A stretch of 64,000 bases of DNA. Source: Maricaulis sp947259345 (GTDB taxonomy: Bacteria > Pseudomonadota > Alphaproteobacteria > Caulobacterales > Maricaulaceae). Below are positions 34,534 through 43,590 of the stretch, in pieces. The DNA lies in assembly GCA_965217205.1 (NCBI GenBank), contig OZ244254.1, positions 1,798,001-1,862,000 of the forward strand, written 5' to 3'. A model generated the notes under the pieces. That model was not told the DNA's origin. It did not search any database and saw only the letters and a list, made by a program, of their open reading frames with translations. The position numbers and the translations under genes were made by a program. Numbering within the stretch: position 1 is the first letter of the stretch; each line of letters begins with the position of its first letter.

Positions 34534-34944
34534 TCAGCTGAACTTGGCCAGCTCAACAGCAGCCCGGGTCTCGACCTCGTCCAGAGCGGCTTCGAGTCGC
34601 GCATCATTTGTGGCGTCGCGCCGCGTCTGCAAGAGATCCATCAGGGCGATCAGTTTGGCCCGGGGCAGACCGCCTTCAAGAAGCGCGATCTTGAGCTCGT
34701 CGAGCATGTCCAGCATGTCGAAGGCGCGATCCGTGGCCTGCTTGCGGGCATGCGTGAAATCTTCCACGCCCTGGAGCGCGAGGATGGCATCGACCGACTG
34801 AACCGACGAGACTGAACTGGCCGTCATCGAACCCGCCGTCTTGGCCGGCGTGTCCAGCGAGAATCCCTCACCCGACGTCCGCGCGGTGGTCTTGCGCTTG
34901 CCGGCTGAAACGGAGCTGGTTGAGCTGGGTCCGGAGACTTTCAT
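34534..34944 (-). CDS. fliX: Flagellar assembly checkpoint regulator FliX
   Basis: FliX links early basal-body assembly to FlbD activity, and so to sigma-54 flagellar genes. The 136-residue product starts at ATG 34944 (MKVSGPSSTSSVSAGKR); an ATG four codons upstream is possible. The C-terminal helical part SVDAILALQGVEDFTHARKQATDRAFDMLDMLDELKIALLEG matches the FliX family. It is divergent from flgI, as in Caulobacter, with a perfect CtrA box 51 bases upstream. Confidence 0.88.
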   Translation of the reverse strand: MKVSGPSSTSSVSAGKRKTTARTSGEGFSLDTPAKTAGSMTASSVSSVQSVDAILALQGVEDFTHARKQATDRAFDMLDMLDELKIALLEGGLPRAKLIALMDLLQTRRDATNDARLEAALDEVETRAAVELAKFS

Positions 34945-34994
34945 GGCGGGAATCATTTCCTCGTGATGACACTTAAGGGATGCGACCGTGGCGC

Positions 34995-35009
34995 TTAACA
35001 GAGCCTTAA
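34995..35009. promoter_or_regulatory. CtrA box between fliX and flgI
   Basis: TTAACAGAGCCTTAAC is an exact TTAA-N7-TTAAC match. It is about 50 bases upstream of fliX and 185 upstream of flgI, so fliX is the more likely target. Confidence 0.75.
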
Positions 35010-35024
35010 CTTGAACCTCCCGAT

Positions 35025-35039
35025 CGGCAATTTCTGCCG
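35025..35039 (+). promoter_or_regulatory. ftr/FlbD-like inverted repeat upstream of flgI
   Basis: CGGCA-N5-TGCCG forms an inverted repeat. It is centred about 120 bases upstream of the flgI sigma-54 promoter. Confidence 0.5.
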
Positions 35040-35143
35040 GTCCGGGATTGCAGGCGGCGGGATTTTCCGCCCCTTCGAGAGCCACCCTACCCACTAACGC
35101 TTTGTTTTACAGCGTTTTATTTTATTAACCAATTCTGCCAAAC

Positions 35144-35159
35144 TGGCACGGCACTGGCA
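35144..35159 (+). promoter_or_regulatory. Sigma-54 promoter of flgI operon
   Basis: TGGCACGGCACTGGCA has a perfect -24 half (TGGCAC) and a near-match -12 half with exact GG-N10-GC spacing. It lies 35 bases before the flgI start. Confidence 0.8.
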
Positions 35160-35193
35160 AGGTCGGACGCGAACCCGTTCCGGAGACCGCAAA

Positions 35194-36309
35194 ATGCGCC
35201 TGATCATCACCCTGCTCGCCGCCCTCGCCTTCGCCACACCCGCCATGGCGTCGTCGCGCATCAAGGACATGGTTGATGTTGAGGATGTGCGTGACAACCA
35301 CTTGGTCGGCTACGGCCTTGTGGTCGGTCTCGATGGATCCGGCGACAGCCTGCGCAACTCCGCCTTCACGAACCAGTCGCTCAACGCGATGCTTGAACAT
35401 TTCAACGTCAATACGCGGGATGCCAACCTCAATACGCGCAATGTCGCGGCGGTGATGGTCACGGCCTCCCTGCCGGCCTTTTCCTCGCAGGGCAGCCGTA
35501 TTGACGTGACAGTCTCGGCCATCGGCGACGCCTCGAGCCTGCAGGGCGGTGTCCTGATCGCCACCCCGCTTTTCGACAGCAATAGCCGCGCCTGGGCGGT
35601 CGCCCAGGGCTCGCTGGCTGTCGGTGGTTTCGAAGCCGCCGGCGACGGTGCCAGCATCACCCGCGGCGTCCCGACCTCAGGCCGGATCGCCAATGGCGCG
35701 GTCGTCGAGAACCCCTATGAAGGCACCGGTGTTGACCCTTGGGCGGCCTTGGCAAACCGCGACACTCTTCGCCTGTCCCTGCGCAATCCGGACATCACCA
35801 CGGCGCGCCGCATGGCCGACGCCATCAATGCCTATGTCGGCCCGGGCGCCGCGCGCGCCTCCGACCCGAGCACGGTTACCCTGCAGCGCACGGCCCAGTT
35901 CGACGGCGACATGATCGACCTGCTGGCCGAAGTCGAGCAGCTGCGCGTCGAGGCCGACATACCGGCGCGCGTCATCATTGACGAGAATACCGGCACGATC
36001 GTCATGGGCGAGAATGTCCGCGTCTCCACAGTCGCCATTGCCCAGGGCAATCTGACCATCACCGTCACCGAGAGCCCGATCGCCAGCCAGCCCGCTCCCT
36101 TCTCGCAAGGCGAGACTGTGGTCCTGCCGCGCACGGACGTCTCGGTCAGCGAAGACAACATGCAGCTCGGCGTGCTGGACGGCAGCGTCTCGCTCAGCCA
36201 GCTGGTCGACGGCCTCAACGCAATGGGCGTGAGCCCGCGCGACATGATCACCATCCTGCAGGCGATCAAGGCCGCCGGCGCCCTGCAGGCCGAGATCGAG
36301 GTCCTGTAA
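35194..36309 (+). CDS. flgI: Flagellar P-ring protein FlgI
   Basis: FlgI forms the periplasmic P ring. The 371-residue protein has a signal peptide (to about 19, ATPAMA-SS). The family start RIKDMVDVEDVRDNHLVGYGLVVGLDGSGDSLRNSAFT follows, with the C-terminal GVSPRDMITILQAIKAAGALQAEIEVL. GGAGA precedes the ATG. It is the first gene of flgI-flgJ/cheL-flbY. Confidence 0.96.
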   Translation: MRLIITLLAALAFATPAMASSRIKDMVDVEDVRDNHLVGYGLVVGLDGSGDSLRNSAFTNQSLNAMLEHFNVNTRDANLNTRNVAAVMVTASLPAFSSQGSRIDVTVSAIGDASSLQGGVLIATPLFDSNSRAWAVAQGSLAVGGFEAAGDGASITRGVPTSGRIANGAVVENPYEGTGVDPWAALANRDTLRLSLRNPDITTARRMADAINAYVGPGAARASDPSTVTLQRTAQFDGDMIDLLAEVEQLRVEADIPARVIIDENTGTIVMGENVRVSTVAIAQGNLTITVTESPIASQPAPFSQGETVVLPRTDVSVSEDNMQLGVLDGSVSLSQLVDGLNAMGVSPRDMITILQAIKAAGALQAEIEVL

Positions 36310-36310
36310 G

Positions 36311-36637
36311 ATGGATAATCTGCTCGAACTTCAACTCGCCAATGCCGCCGGTGCCGGCCGCGCCCAGGGTGCACCGAATGTTGGTGGTGCCCGCAATGAG
36401 GAAGAAGCGCGTGCCACGGCCGAGGAGTTTGAAAGCTTCTTCCTGTCGCAGATGATCGAACAGATGTTCGCCCAAACCGGTGAGGACAATCCGTTCGGTG
36501 GCGGCCCGGGCGAGCGGGCCTTCACCGGTCTGCTGCACGAAGAATATGCGAATGTCATGGCGCAGGCCGGTGGCCTTGGCCTCGCCGACCGCCTGACTTC
36601 TGAAATCCTGCGCTACCAGGAAACCGGGGAGATCTAG
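36311..36637 (+). CDS. Rod-binding protein, FlgJ N-terminal domain only (CheL type)
   Basis: This 108-residue protein has the FlgJ N-terminal rod-binding domain: ATAEEFESFFLSQMIEQMF ... GPGERAFTGLLHEEYANVMAQAGGLGLADRLT. The C-terminal muramidase domain of enterobacterial FlgJ is absent. In Caulobacter and rhizobia the single-domain version is called CheL or FlgJ and follows flgI. It starts one base after the flgI stop. Confidence 0.9.
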   Translation: MDNLLELQLANAAGAGRAQGAPNVGGARNEEEARATAEEFESFFLSQMIEQMFAQTGEDNPFGGGPGERAFTGLLHEEYANVMAQAGGLGLADRLTSEILRYQETGEI

Positions 36638-36640
36638 ACA

Positions 36641-37090
36641 ATGACCGAACTTGCCGCCAGCAATCCGGCCGAACGCGCCGAGGGCCTGCTCAAGCTGACC
36701 CGCCGCCTGACCGACCTGATCAATGAGGAAACCCGCCTGTTTCAGGACCGCCGCCCCCAGGACGCGCTCGGCCTGCAGGACGAGAAGTCCCAGCTGGCCA
36801 ATATCTATCGCGCCGAAGTCGCGCGTGCCCGCAAGGAGCCAACCCGCTTCGCCGGTGCCCCGGCACCCGTTAAAACGGCCCTGCGCGACGCCACCCAAAC
36901 CTTCCATGAATCCCTGGCCGAGAATGGCCGGATTGTTGGCGCGCTGAAAACCGTCACAGAGGGCGTGGTCAAGGCAATCGCCGACGAAGCCTCGCGTCAA
37001 CGCTCGACCGCTGGCGGCTACGGGCCCGGCGCGGCCCAGCAGGCCGGCCACGGCGGCAATTTTGCGATCGCTGTCAACCGCACCGCCTGA
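36641..37090 (+). CDS. flbY: FlbY/FlgN-like flagellar protein
   Basis: This is a 149-residue, mostly helical protein (LLKLTRRLTDLINEETRLFQDRRPQDALGLQDEKSQLANIYRAEV). It has the charge pattern and position of FlbY, a FlgN-like export chaperone downstream of flgI and cheL in Caulobacter. It has no signal peptide. The start lies 3 bases after the preceding stop and a terminator follows it. The specific client is unknown. Confidence 0.75.
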   Translation: MTELAASNPAERAEGLLKLTRRLTDLINEETRLFQDRRPQDALGLQDEKSQLANIYRAEVARARKEPTRFAGAPAPVKTALRDATQTFHESLAENGRIVGALKTVTEGVVKAIADEASRQRSTAGGYGPGAAQQAGHGGNFAIAVNRTA

Positions 37091-37117
37091 TGCGACCGAC
37101 ACTTCCGGACAGACAAA

Positions 37118-37145
37118 GGGCGCGGAGCCAGCTCCGCGCCCTTTT
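37118..37145. terminator. Terminator between flbY and the FlaEY-like gene
   Basis: The perfect stem GGGCGCGGAGC / GCTCCGCGCCC with a two-base turn is followed by TTTTCG on the plus strand and flanked by AAA on the other side. It can serve both convergent genes. Confidence 0.8.
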
Positions 37146-37165
37146 CGTCTCGGCATGGACAGATA

Positions 37166-39919
37166 TCAAAGGAAGAGGCTGGCCTGGCCGCTGGGACCGG
37201 AATTCAGGCGTGCCAGCCCGGCTTGATAGTTGGCCAGCTGGGAATTGTAGTACGCTGGCACCGTGCCACCGCGCTTGCCTGCCTGCGGACCCTTGAGCAG
37301 CTCCTTGAGAGCTGGATCCAGGGTCAGGTCGCGATAGGCCCGCTGAATTTTCGACAAGGCATCCTGCAACGCCTCCATCGCGGTTTCGGCCGAGTCCATT
37401 TCCTTCAGGGACAGGGACTGCGGCAGATCGAGCGCGAACAGGGGCGGTCCGTCCGTGGTCTTGTCATCATCATCGAGCAAAGAGCCCTTGTTGACGATCG
37501 CGCCCGGCGCGATGCCCAGGGATTTGAGAAGATCGCGCCCCTCGCCGCCGGCAAAAAGCTCGATCGTCGAGCCTTCAGCCGCCTTGATACGCAACATGTC
37601 GCCTTCGCTCGAGCGGCGCACATCCGCGCTTCCGTTCAACACGAGCTTGGCGTTGATCTTGAAAGTCAGCGACCGCATCGTGTCATCAGCGTCGATTGAA
37701 ATCTTCTTGCGACGTCCGCCGTCCACCGAAAGGTAGAAATAGTCACCATCGCGCGCCGAGCTGCGATCAGTCACCACACGACTGTCGGAATAGGCCAGCG
37801 TTCCTGTGGGCAGGCCCAACGCGTCGAGCACGCTGTCATCCGTCGTCGACAAGGCAATACCCTTGGCATCGGCCAGGCCGGCCCGGCCGGAGATCTGGGT
37901 CGACCAGTCCAGCGCGCCTGTTGTGGCGTCGAGCTGAGCGGCAAAGGCATCGCGTTCACCGTTCAGGGCGTCCCCATTGATCCCTCCCAGCGTCTTTCCG
38001 GCGATGTAGAGCTTGCCGTTATTGACCTGGATGCCAGCACCACTGTCATCCTTGTCGGATCCGACAAAGGTCAGAAAGTCCGTTGTCGGCGTCGCGCCAT
38101 CGGTCAGCTTCATCACGAAGGCATCGCGAACGCCCCCCGCATGCGCGCTGACCGGCGCGGTCGGCGCGAAGGCATCGCCTGCGGCGCCGGTGACATAGAT
38201 GCCGCTGGCATCGATGGCGAGACCGCCAATCCGGCCATCATCGAGATTGCCGAAATCCTGCTCCCAGATTGCCGCGGACGTATCATCCGATACATCGAAC
38301 TTGCGCAGGACGGCGCGGCCATCCTCTTCGCTGGCAACGACCAGATTGCCATCTTCGGCAATGGCAATCGCCGCAACATTCTCATCCCCGGTCGAACCGA
38401 CACGGCGGGTCCAGAGCGTCGAGCCACTGGCATCAATCGCCCGGACATAGCCGTCCGTATTGCCGCCCTCATGCGCGTCATCGCCGAAAGCGCCGGCGGA
38501 TTTGCCGGCGACATAGACCGTGCCGTCATCGCCGATGGCGACCGTGCCGGCCTGATCATCCTTGGTACTGCCGAAGCGCTGGGTCCATTGCTCGACCCCG
38601 CTGGCAGAATATTTCACGACGACATTGTCCGAGCCGCCGATCCGGGTGCTGTCGCCCAGACCACCCTCGACCTTGCCGGCCACGACGACATTGCCGTCGG
38701 AATCGGTGGCGATCGACAGGCCCTCGGCCGTATCGGCGGCGCCGAGCACTCGGCTCCAGACGCGATTGCCGGTGGAATCATATTTCGCCAAGACCAGGTC
38801 CTGCTCGCCCTTGAGCACCTGGCCATCGGTCGAGGCGGTGGTGTGACCGACGACAAAGATGCCGCCATCATTGGAGGCCGTCGTTGCGTGGATCTCGAGC
38901 GGATTGTCTTCCTGCTTGATCCGGGTCTCGCCCTCTTCGCCGCCGACAACCGCGACTTCAGTCTGGTTGGGGTCGGCGCTGAAGCGCGTTGTGTAACCGG
39001 TCTGCGGATTGCCGCTGGCCAGATCGGTCAGCTTGACCACCTGCCCGCCGGCACTGTCATTGATGCCGGACACCCCGGCGAAATAGAGCGCCGGTTCGGC
39101 GGCGCTCGCCGAAAAGGACACGGTCTCGGTCGACACGCCCTTGATCAGGAAGCCGTAATTATCGCCGGGCACAATGCCGATATCATTCTTCTCACCAATC
39201 TTGGTGCGCTCGAAGCGCGTGATCACGCCGGCCGCTTCCAGCTGCGTGTTGATGTGATCGGAGATATTGTCGAGATTGCGCGTCGTCGCGCCCATATCGG
39301 CCAGATTGATATCGATCGTCTGGGTGACGCCGCTTTTCTTGACCGAAATCGAGAATTGGACATCACCGGTTAGGCTGGCGACCTCGGCGTCGAAATCACC
39401 CTTGTGGATCGTGTCGGTCTTGTATTGTGAAGTGCCGCGGGCAATCGCGACCTCACTTTCGATCTTGGTCAGCTCCTCACCCTTCAAGAGGGTCAGGCCT
39501 TCCAGATCGAGATCATCGAAGAAGCTGTCGAATTGCGCCAGGCCGGACTGGAAGCTCTTGTCGAGAAAGCCGCGGCGAGTGTCGGCAGTGGTCTTGTCCA
39601 TTGCCTCTTCAGCCAGAGAGGCCAGGCGCTTGAGCCCCTGGTGAAGCGAGAAGAGCTGTTTGTGATCGCTCGGCGCATCGAGACCGGAGAATTCACGATC
39701 GGGGTCATTGAAGAAGATGCCGTTGGCGAGAACCTTCCGGCTCATCTCCTCCAGCGTCATCAGGTTCGGAGACCCGATCTCCCAGGGCGCCGGCGCCTTG
39801 GGTTCCTGCGAACGCGCGGACGGCCCCGACGACAAAGCCGTCGAGGAGGCGAGCGAGGCGTTGATACGTGAATTGTACCACCCCGTCAGAAGCCCAACAT
39901 TGAGTCCGATCACGCTCAC
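37166..39919 (-). CDS. FlaEY-like flagellar regulatory protein with SBBP beta-propeller repeats
   Basis: This 917-residue protein is taken from the GTG at 39919 (VSVIGLNVGLLTGWYNSRIN), which follows AAGGA at 8 bases; the open frame extends to 40036. There is no Sec signal. The two ends are helical and flagellar-like (FNDPDREF..., and a C-terminal LKEMDSAETAMEALQDALSKIQRAYRDL). The middle, about 330-700, holds repeated SBBP-type strands (GNRVWSRVLG, GVEQWTQRFGS, GSTLWTRRVGS, each with DGNVVVAGK-like turns), a predicted beta-propeller. Position and build fit the Caulobacter protein FlaEY, which affects flagellin expression. The symbol is withheld because I cannot verify the homology. Confidence 0.6.
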   Translation of the reverse strand: MSVIGLNVGLLTGWYNSRINASLASSTALSSGPSARSQEPKAPAPWEIGSPNLMTLEEMSRKVLANGIFFNDPDREFSGLDAPSDHKQLFSLHQGLKRLASLAEEAMDKTTADTRRGFLDKSFQSGLAQFDSFFDDLDLEGLTLLKGEELTKIESEVAIARGTSQYKTDTIHKGDFDAEVASLTGDVQFSISVKKSGVTQTIDINLADMGATTRNLDNISDHINTQLEAAGVITRFERTKIGEKNDIGIVPGDNYGFLIKGVSTETVSFSASAAEPALYFAGVSGINDSAGGQVVKLTDLASGNPQTGYTTRFSADPNQTEVAVVGGEEGETRIKQEDNPLEIHATTASNDGGIFVVGHTTASTDGQVLKGEQDLVLAKYDSTGNRVWSRVLGAADTAEGLSIATDSDGNVVVAGKVEGGLGDSTRIGGSDNVVVKYSASGVEQWTQRFGSTKDDQAGTVAIGDDGTVYVAGKSAGAFGDDAHEGGNTDGYVRAIDASGSTLWTRRVGSTGDENVAAIAIAEDGNLVVASEEDGRAVLRKFDVSDDTSAAIWEQDFGNLDDGRIGGLAIDASGIYVTGAAGDAFAPTAPVSAHAGGVRDAFVMKLTDGATPTTDFLTFVGSDKDDSGAGIQVNNGKLYIAGKTLGGINGDALNGERDAFAAQLDATTGALDWSTQISGRAGLADAKGIALSTTDDSVLDALGLPTGTLAYSDSRVVTDRSSARDGDYFYLSVDGGRRKKISIDADDTMRSLTFKINAKLVLNGSADVRRSSEGDMLRIKAAEGSTIELFAGGEGRDLLKSLGIAPGAIVNKGSLLDDDDKTTDGPPLFALDLPQSLSLKEMDSAETAMEALQDALSKIQRAYRDLTLDPALKELLKGPQAGKRGGTVPAYYNSQLANYQAGLARLNSGPSGQASLFL

Positions 39920-40157
39920 GGCGAGAATCCTTTTTTCCTGATTGCCGAGAGTGCGCTCGAAACACGAATAAAGTGTTGCGAAACAAGGTAAATGCGATCG
40001 GGACAAATGGATGGATCGCCAATCATGACAGGCCAATCCGGCCGCCCTGCTCAGAGCGTCGAAAATCTGCTAGCCTGAGTGCGCTTTGACAGGCCTAACT
40101 CACCGTTAACCTTGGCGGCGCAGCGTCGGTCACTGGATACGAATCGCGAGGCCCAGC

Positions 40158-41231
40158 ATGTCGAACAAGACAGCGCCCGAAACGCCTTTCGAGGAAATGA
40201 TGAACCAACGCTCCTTCCTCGATCCGCGCATGCCGCTCGACGGCAAAACCATTCTCGTCACCGGCGGGACGGGGTCGTTCGGCCGCAAGCTGACCGAGAC
40301 CATCTGCGCCGAATACAAGCCGAAGAAACTGATCATCTTCTCGCGCGACGAGCTGAAACAGTATGAAATGGCTCAGGATTTTTCGCCCAGCGATTATCCC
40401 TTCCTGCGCTATTTCATCGGCGATGTGCGCGATGAATCGCGTCTCGACCAGGCCATGCGCGATGTCGATATCGTCATTCATGCGGCCGCGCTAAAGCATG
40501 TCCCGATCGCCGAATACAACCCGTTCGAATGCATCAAGACCAATGTCATGGGTGCCGAGAATGTGGTGCGCGCTGCCATCAAGCGCGGGGTCAAACATGT
40601 TTGCGCGCTGTCGACCGACAAGGCCGCCAACCCGATCAACCTCTATGGCGCCTCGAAACTGGCCGCGGATAAAATATTCACGGCGGCCCAGCACATGGGC
40701 GGTGAAGGGGGGCCGGTTTTCTCGGTCGTGCGCTATGGCAATGTCGTCGGCTCGCGCGGCTCGGTCATTCCCTATTTCCGCCGTCTCATCGACAGCGGCG
40801 CCAAGGAGCTGCCGATCACCGATCCGCGCATGACGCGTTTCTGGATTACGCTCGAACAGGGCGTCAATTTCGTCCTCTCCAGCCTGTCCATGGCCCGCGG
40901 TGGCGAAATCTTCGTGCCGAAGATCCCGTCCATGAGCACAGCCGACCTGGCCCGCACCATGGCCCCGCATCTGCCGCACAAGGTGATTGGTATCCGGCCC
41001 GGCGAAAAGCTGCACGAGATCATGATCCCGGAAGACGATGCCCGCACGACGATCGAGCTGGATGACCGGTTTGCCATCCTGCCGGCACACGGCGCCAAGG
41101 TCACCGCACGCTACATGGCGTCCGGCGGCCATTTGGTTCCCGACGGCTTTGCCTATGCCTCCAACACCAATCCGGAACAGCTCACCGATGCCGCCCTGCG
41201 CGAGCTGATCGGGATGGCAGCGGCGGCTTAG
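40158..41231 (+). CDS. pseB: UDP-GlcNAc 4,6-dehydratase (inverting), first step of pseudaminic acid synthesis
   Basis: PseB converts UDP-GlcNAc to the 4-keto-6-deoxy-L-altro sugar. In Caulobacter the homologue is FlmA and is needed for flagellin modification. This 357-residue short-chain dehydrogenase has the NAD motif TGGTGSFGRK near residue 36 and the PseB pattern IFSRDELKQYEMAQDF. The active-site segment has Thr/Asp/Lys in STDKAANPINLYGASKLAADK, a Lys replacing the usual YxxxK tyrosine as in this family. It is convergent with pseC; the stop codons overlap by three bases. Confidence 0.93.
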   Translation: MSNKTAPETPFEEMMNQRSFLDPRMPLDGKTILVTGGTGSFGRKLTETICAEYKPKKLIIFSRDELKQYEMAQDFSPSDYPFLRYFIGDVRDESRLDQAMRDVDIVIHAAALKHVPIAEYNPFECIKTNVMGAENVVRAAIKRGVKHVCALSTDKAANPINLYGASKLAADKIFTAAQHMGGEGGPVFSVVRYGNVVGSRGSVIPYFRRLIDSGAKELPITDPRMTRFWITLEQGVNFVLSSLSMARGGEIFVPKIPSMSTADLARTMAPHLPHKVIGIRPGEKLHEIMIPEDDARTTIELDDRFAILPAHGAKVTARYMASGGHLVPDGFAYASNTNPEQLTDAALRELIGMAAAA

Positions 41232-42394
41232 CCGCCCAGCACTTCCAACAGCACCGACACCACGCGCGCCGGATCCTCATCGGCCATACCGACAAAGAGT
41301 GGCAGCGAGAGCGTGCGCGCGTAGTAGCGGCGCGCGCCGGGCATATCCACCTCGCCATAGCGGGCCTTGTAGACGGGCTGGTCGCAGACCGGGATGTAGT
41401 GGACCTGGCTGCCCACACCCTGTGCGGCCAGTTCGCTCATCACCTTGGCCCGGCTCTTTCCGAGCCCGTCAAAATCGATTCTCACCGGATAGAGATGGAG
41501 GCAGGGATCGCAGTCCGGTGTGCGTGCCAAGCCTTCAATACCCTTGTTATTGCCGTTCAGCGCTACGTCATAGGCGGCAGCGAGCGCATGACGACGCGCG
41601 GCAAAAGCGTCGAGCCGCTTCAATTGCGACAGCGCCAGCGCCGCCTGGATGTCGCTGAGCCGGTAATTCCAGCCCAGCATCTGCATTTCATGCCACCACG
41701 GTTCGCCCGCCTGTCGCATGTGTTGAGACGGATCGCGTTCGATACCGTGACTGCGCAGCATCCGCATGCGCCGCGCGAGCTCGCTGTCCCGTGTCGTGAC
41801 CATGCCGCCCTCACCCGCCGCGATTGTCTTGACCGGATGAAAGGAGAAAGTGGCCGCACGCGAATGCGTGCAATTGCCGACCGGCTCACCCCGCCAGTGC
41901 GAGCCGACGGCATGGCAAGCATCTTCGATGATAACTGCGCCAGCCGCTTCGGCCTGCATCGCCATCCGGTCCAGCGCCTCGCACTGGCCGGCGAGATGGA
42001 CCGGCAGCACGGCGCGGGCCTTGCCGCCGGACCGGCCGAGCGCGTCGGCCAGCGTGTCCGGCGTCATCAAGCCGGTCTCCGGATCAACATCGGCAAACAC
42101 CACTTCAGCGCCGCAATAGAGGGCAGCATTCGCGGTCGCCATGAAGGTCACCGCCGGCACGATGCAGACATCGCCCGGCCCGACACCTTCGGCGGCCAGG
42201 GCCAGATGAAGCGCCGTCGTACCATTTGAACAGGCGACGGCGTGTTCGGCGCCAACCGCGTCACAAAATGCCGCTTCCAGCGCGTCGATCGTCGGGCCGG
42301 TGGTAAGCCAGTCACCGCGCAGCACCTCGACGACGGCGGCAATATCGCTCTCGTCAATCGACTGGCGCCCATAGGGCAGGAAGCGTTGGGCCAT
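41228..42394 (-). CDS. pseC: PLP-dependent aminotransferase of the PseC type
   Basis: PseC aminates the PseB product to a 4-amino sugar. The 388-residue DegT/DnrJ/EryC1-family protein shows SIDESDIAAVVEVLRGDWLTTGPTI, the substrate block CSNGTTALHLALAAEGVGPGD, and the PLP lysine in FSFHPVKTIAAGEGG (near 185). I chose ATG 42394 with GGAG 8 bases upstream; an in-frame GTG lies at 42403. The homologue in Caulobacter is FlmB. Confidence 0.9.
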   Translation of the reverse strand: MAQRFLPYGRQSIDESDIAAVVEVLRGDWLTTGPTIDALEAAFCDAVGAEHAVACSNGTTALHLALAAEGVGPGDVCIVPAVTFMATANAALYCGAEVVFADVDPETGLMTPDTLADALGRSGGKARAVLPVHLAGQCEALDRMAMQAEAAGAVIIEDACHAVGSHWRGEPVGNCTHSRAATFSFHPVKTIAAGEGGMVTTRDSELARRMRMLRSHGIERDPSQHMRQAGEPWWHEMQMLGWNYRLSDIQAALALSQLKRLDAFAARRHALAAAYDVALNGNNKGIEGLARTPDCDPCLHLYPVRIDFDGLGKSRAKVMSELAAQGVGSQVHYIPVCDQPVYKARYGEVDMPGARRYYARTLSLPLFVGMADEDPARVVSVLLEVLGG

Positions 42395-42474
42395 GTGTGA
42401 CACTCCACGGGGCGGCGCCAGTCAGCCGGACGCTCGCCGCAAATCATGCCGGAAATGATGGATTGAGTCGCGCA

Positions 42475-42504
42475 AACGGAAACGGCCCCGGAAATCCGGG
42501 GCCG
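42475..42504 (-). terminator. Terminator after flagellin 1
   Basis: The stem CGGCCCCGG / CCGGGGCCG with an AAAT loop is followed on the minus strand by TTTCCGTTTG. The T-run is weak. Confidence 0.6.
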
Positions 42505-42533
42505 CGCCGTGGTGGTGGAGGTGGGTGAGCGGG

Positions 42534-43367
42534 TTAGCCGCCGAAGAGATTGAGGATGATCTGAGGTTGGCCGTTGGCGATCGAAAGTGCCTGGACACCC
42601 AGTTGCTGCTTGACCTGCAAGGATTGTAGCCTCGCGCTTTCCACCGCGAGGTCGGCATCCACGAGATCGCCAACCCCCTTGTTCAGAGAGTCCATCAGCT
42701 TGCCGACGAAATTGGAATGCGCTTCCAGCTTCTTCGTGTCCGAGCCGAGATTGGCCAAGGCCTGGTTGACGTTCTCAAGCGAGCTCTTGATCGCCGCAAC
42801 GGCGTTGGTCGCCAGGGTCACAGTGCCAAGGCTGGCCGTGGCGGCGATGGTGATGATCGCTCCACCAATACTCATATCCTGGGATTTCAGCGTAACCGAA
42901 CGGGCGGCGTCTGCGTCAGCCAGGAATTCGATTCCACTGGTGATCGAGCCGTCGAGAATGTTCGCGCCATCAAATTCCGCATTTTGCAGAATACCGCTGA
43001 TCTGGTCGAGCAGCGCCTTGAAGTCCGCATCATAGGCCTGGCGTGAGAACGTATCGAGCGACGGGTCCATCGCGGCCGTGGCCTTCTCGCGCATCTGGAC
43101 CAGGAGATCCGAGATCGATTCGCCGGCTGCAAGCGCCACATCGCCGATCGTCGAGGCCCGGTCGAGGCCGCTCTGCACGGCTTCCAGCGCGCGGACATCC
43201 GCCCGCATACCCTGCGCCACTGCATAGATGGCGGCATTGTCCTTCGCCCCAGCGATCTTCAGGCCGGTATTGATACGGTTCTGAACACCCAACATGTCAT
43301 CATTGGTCTTGTTCAGGTTCTGAAGAGCGATCATGGCTCCGGTGTTGGTATGGACGCTCATCGTCAT
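42534..43367 (-). CDS. Flagellin 1 (divergent copy)
   Basis: This filament protein of 277 residues starts at ATG 43367 (MTMSVHTNTGAMIALQNLNK) after GGGAGA. The conserved N-terminal helix (LNKTNDDMLGVQNRINTGLKI) and C-terminal helix (DADLAVESARLQSLQVKQQLGVQALSIANGQPQ) are intact. The central D2/D3-like region is very short, as in other alphaproteobacterial flagellins. It differs clearly from copies 2 and 3 in the middle (ILDGSITSGIEFLADADAARSV) and carries its own sigma-54 promoter. Confidence 0.93.
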   Translation of the reverse strand: MTMSVHTNTGAMIALQNLNKTNDDMLGVQNRINTGLKIAGAKDNAAIYAVAQGMRADVRALEAVQSGLDRASTIGDVALAAGESISDLLVQMREKATAAMDPSLDTFSRQAYDADFKALLDQISGILQNAEFDGANILDGSITSGIEFLADADAARSVTLKSQDMSIGGAIITIAATASLGTVTLATNAVAAIKSSLENVNQALANLGSDTKKLEAHSNFVGKLMDSLNKGVGDLVDADLAVESARLQSLQVKQQLGVQALSIANGQPQIILNLFGG

Positions 43368-43425
43368 GCGACATTCTCCCGCGTTCTCAATCACCGCCCT
43401 TCAGCGGCTGTTCGAAACGGATAAG

Positions 43426-43441
43426 CGCAAAAGGCGTGCCG
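43426..43441 (-). promoter_or_regulatory. Sigma-54 promoter of flagellin 1
   Basis: On the minus strand, CGGCAC-N5-TTGCG keeps the GG-N10-GC spacing. It lies 59-74 bases before the ATG. TTGCCGGG cores occur about 85-120 bases further upstream. Confidence 0.7.
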
Positions 43442-43551
43442 TTTTGGCACGCTCGATAAAAGCGTTTTAAGTCAATTGCTTGATATCAGTGCCCGGGGAA
43501 TGGCTTGCGCCGTTTGACCACGCATTGCCGGGACACATGTGCCCGGGGGGT

Positions 43552-43577
43552 CAAAATTTGCCGGGTCAGGAACCCGG
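43552..43577 (-). terminator. Terminator after flaG
   Basis: The stem CCGGGT / ACCCGG with a 5-base loop is followed on the minus strand by CAAATTTTGA. It ends the flagellin 2-flaG transcript. It also contains a TTGCCGG core, so it may double as an enhancer site. Confidence 0.6.
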
Positions 43578-43590
43578 TGGGGCCCCGCTC

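Noticed and set aside
38141..39373. Plus-strand frame of 410 codons with repetitive text
   Set aside because: The repetition is the shadow of the SBBP repeats of the FlaEY-like gene.
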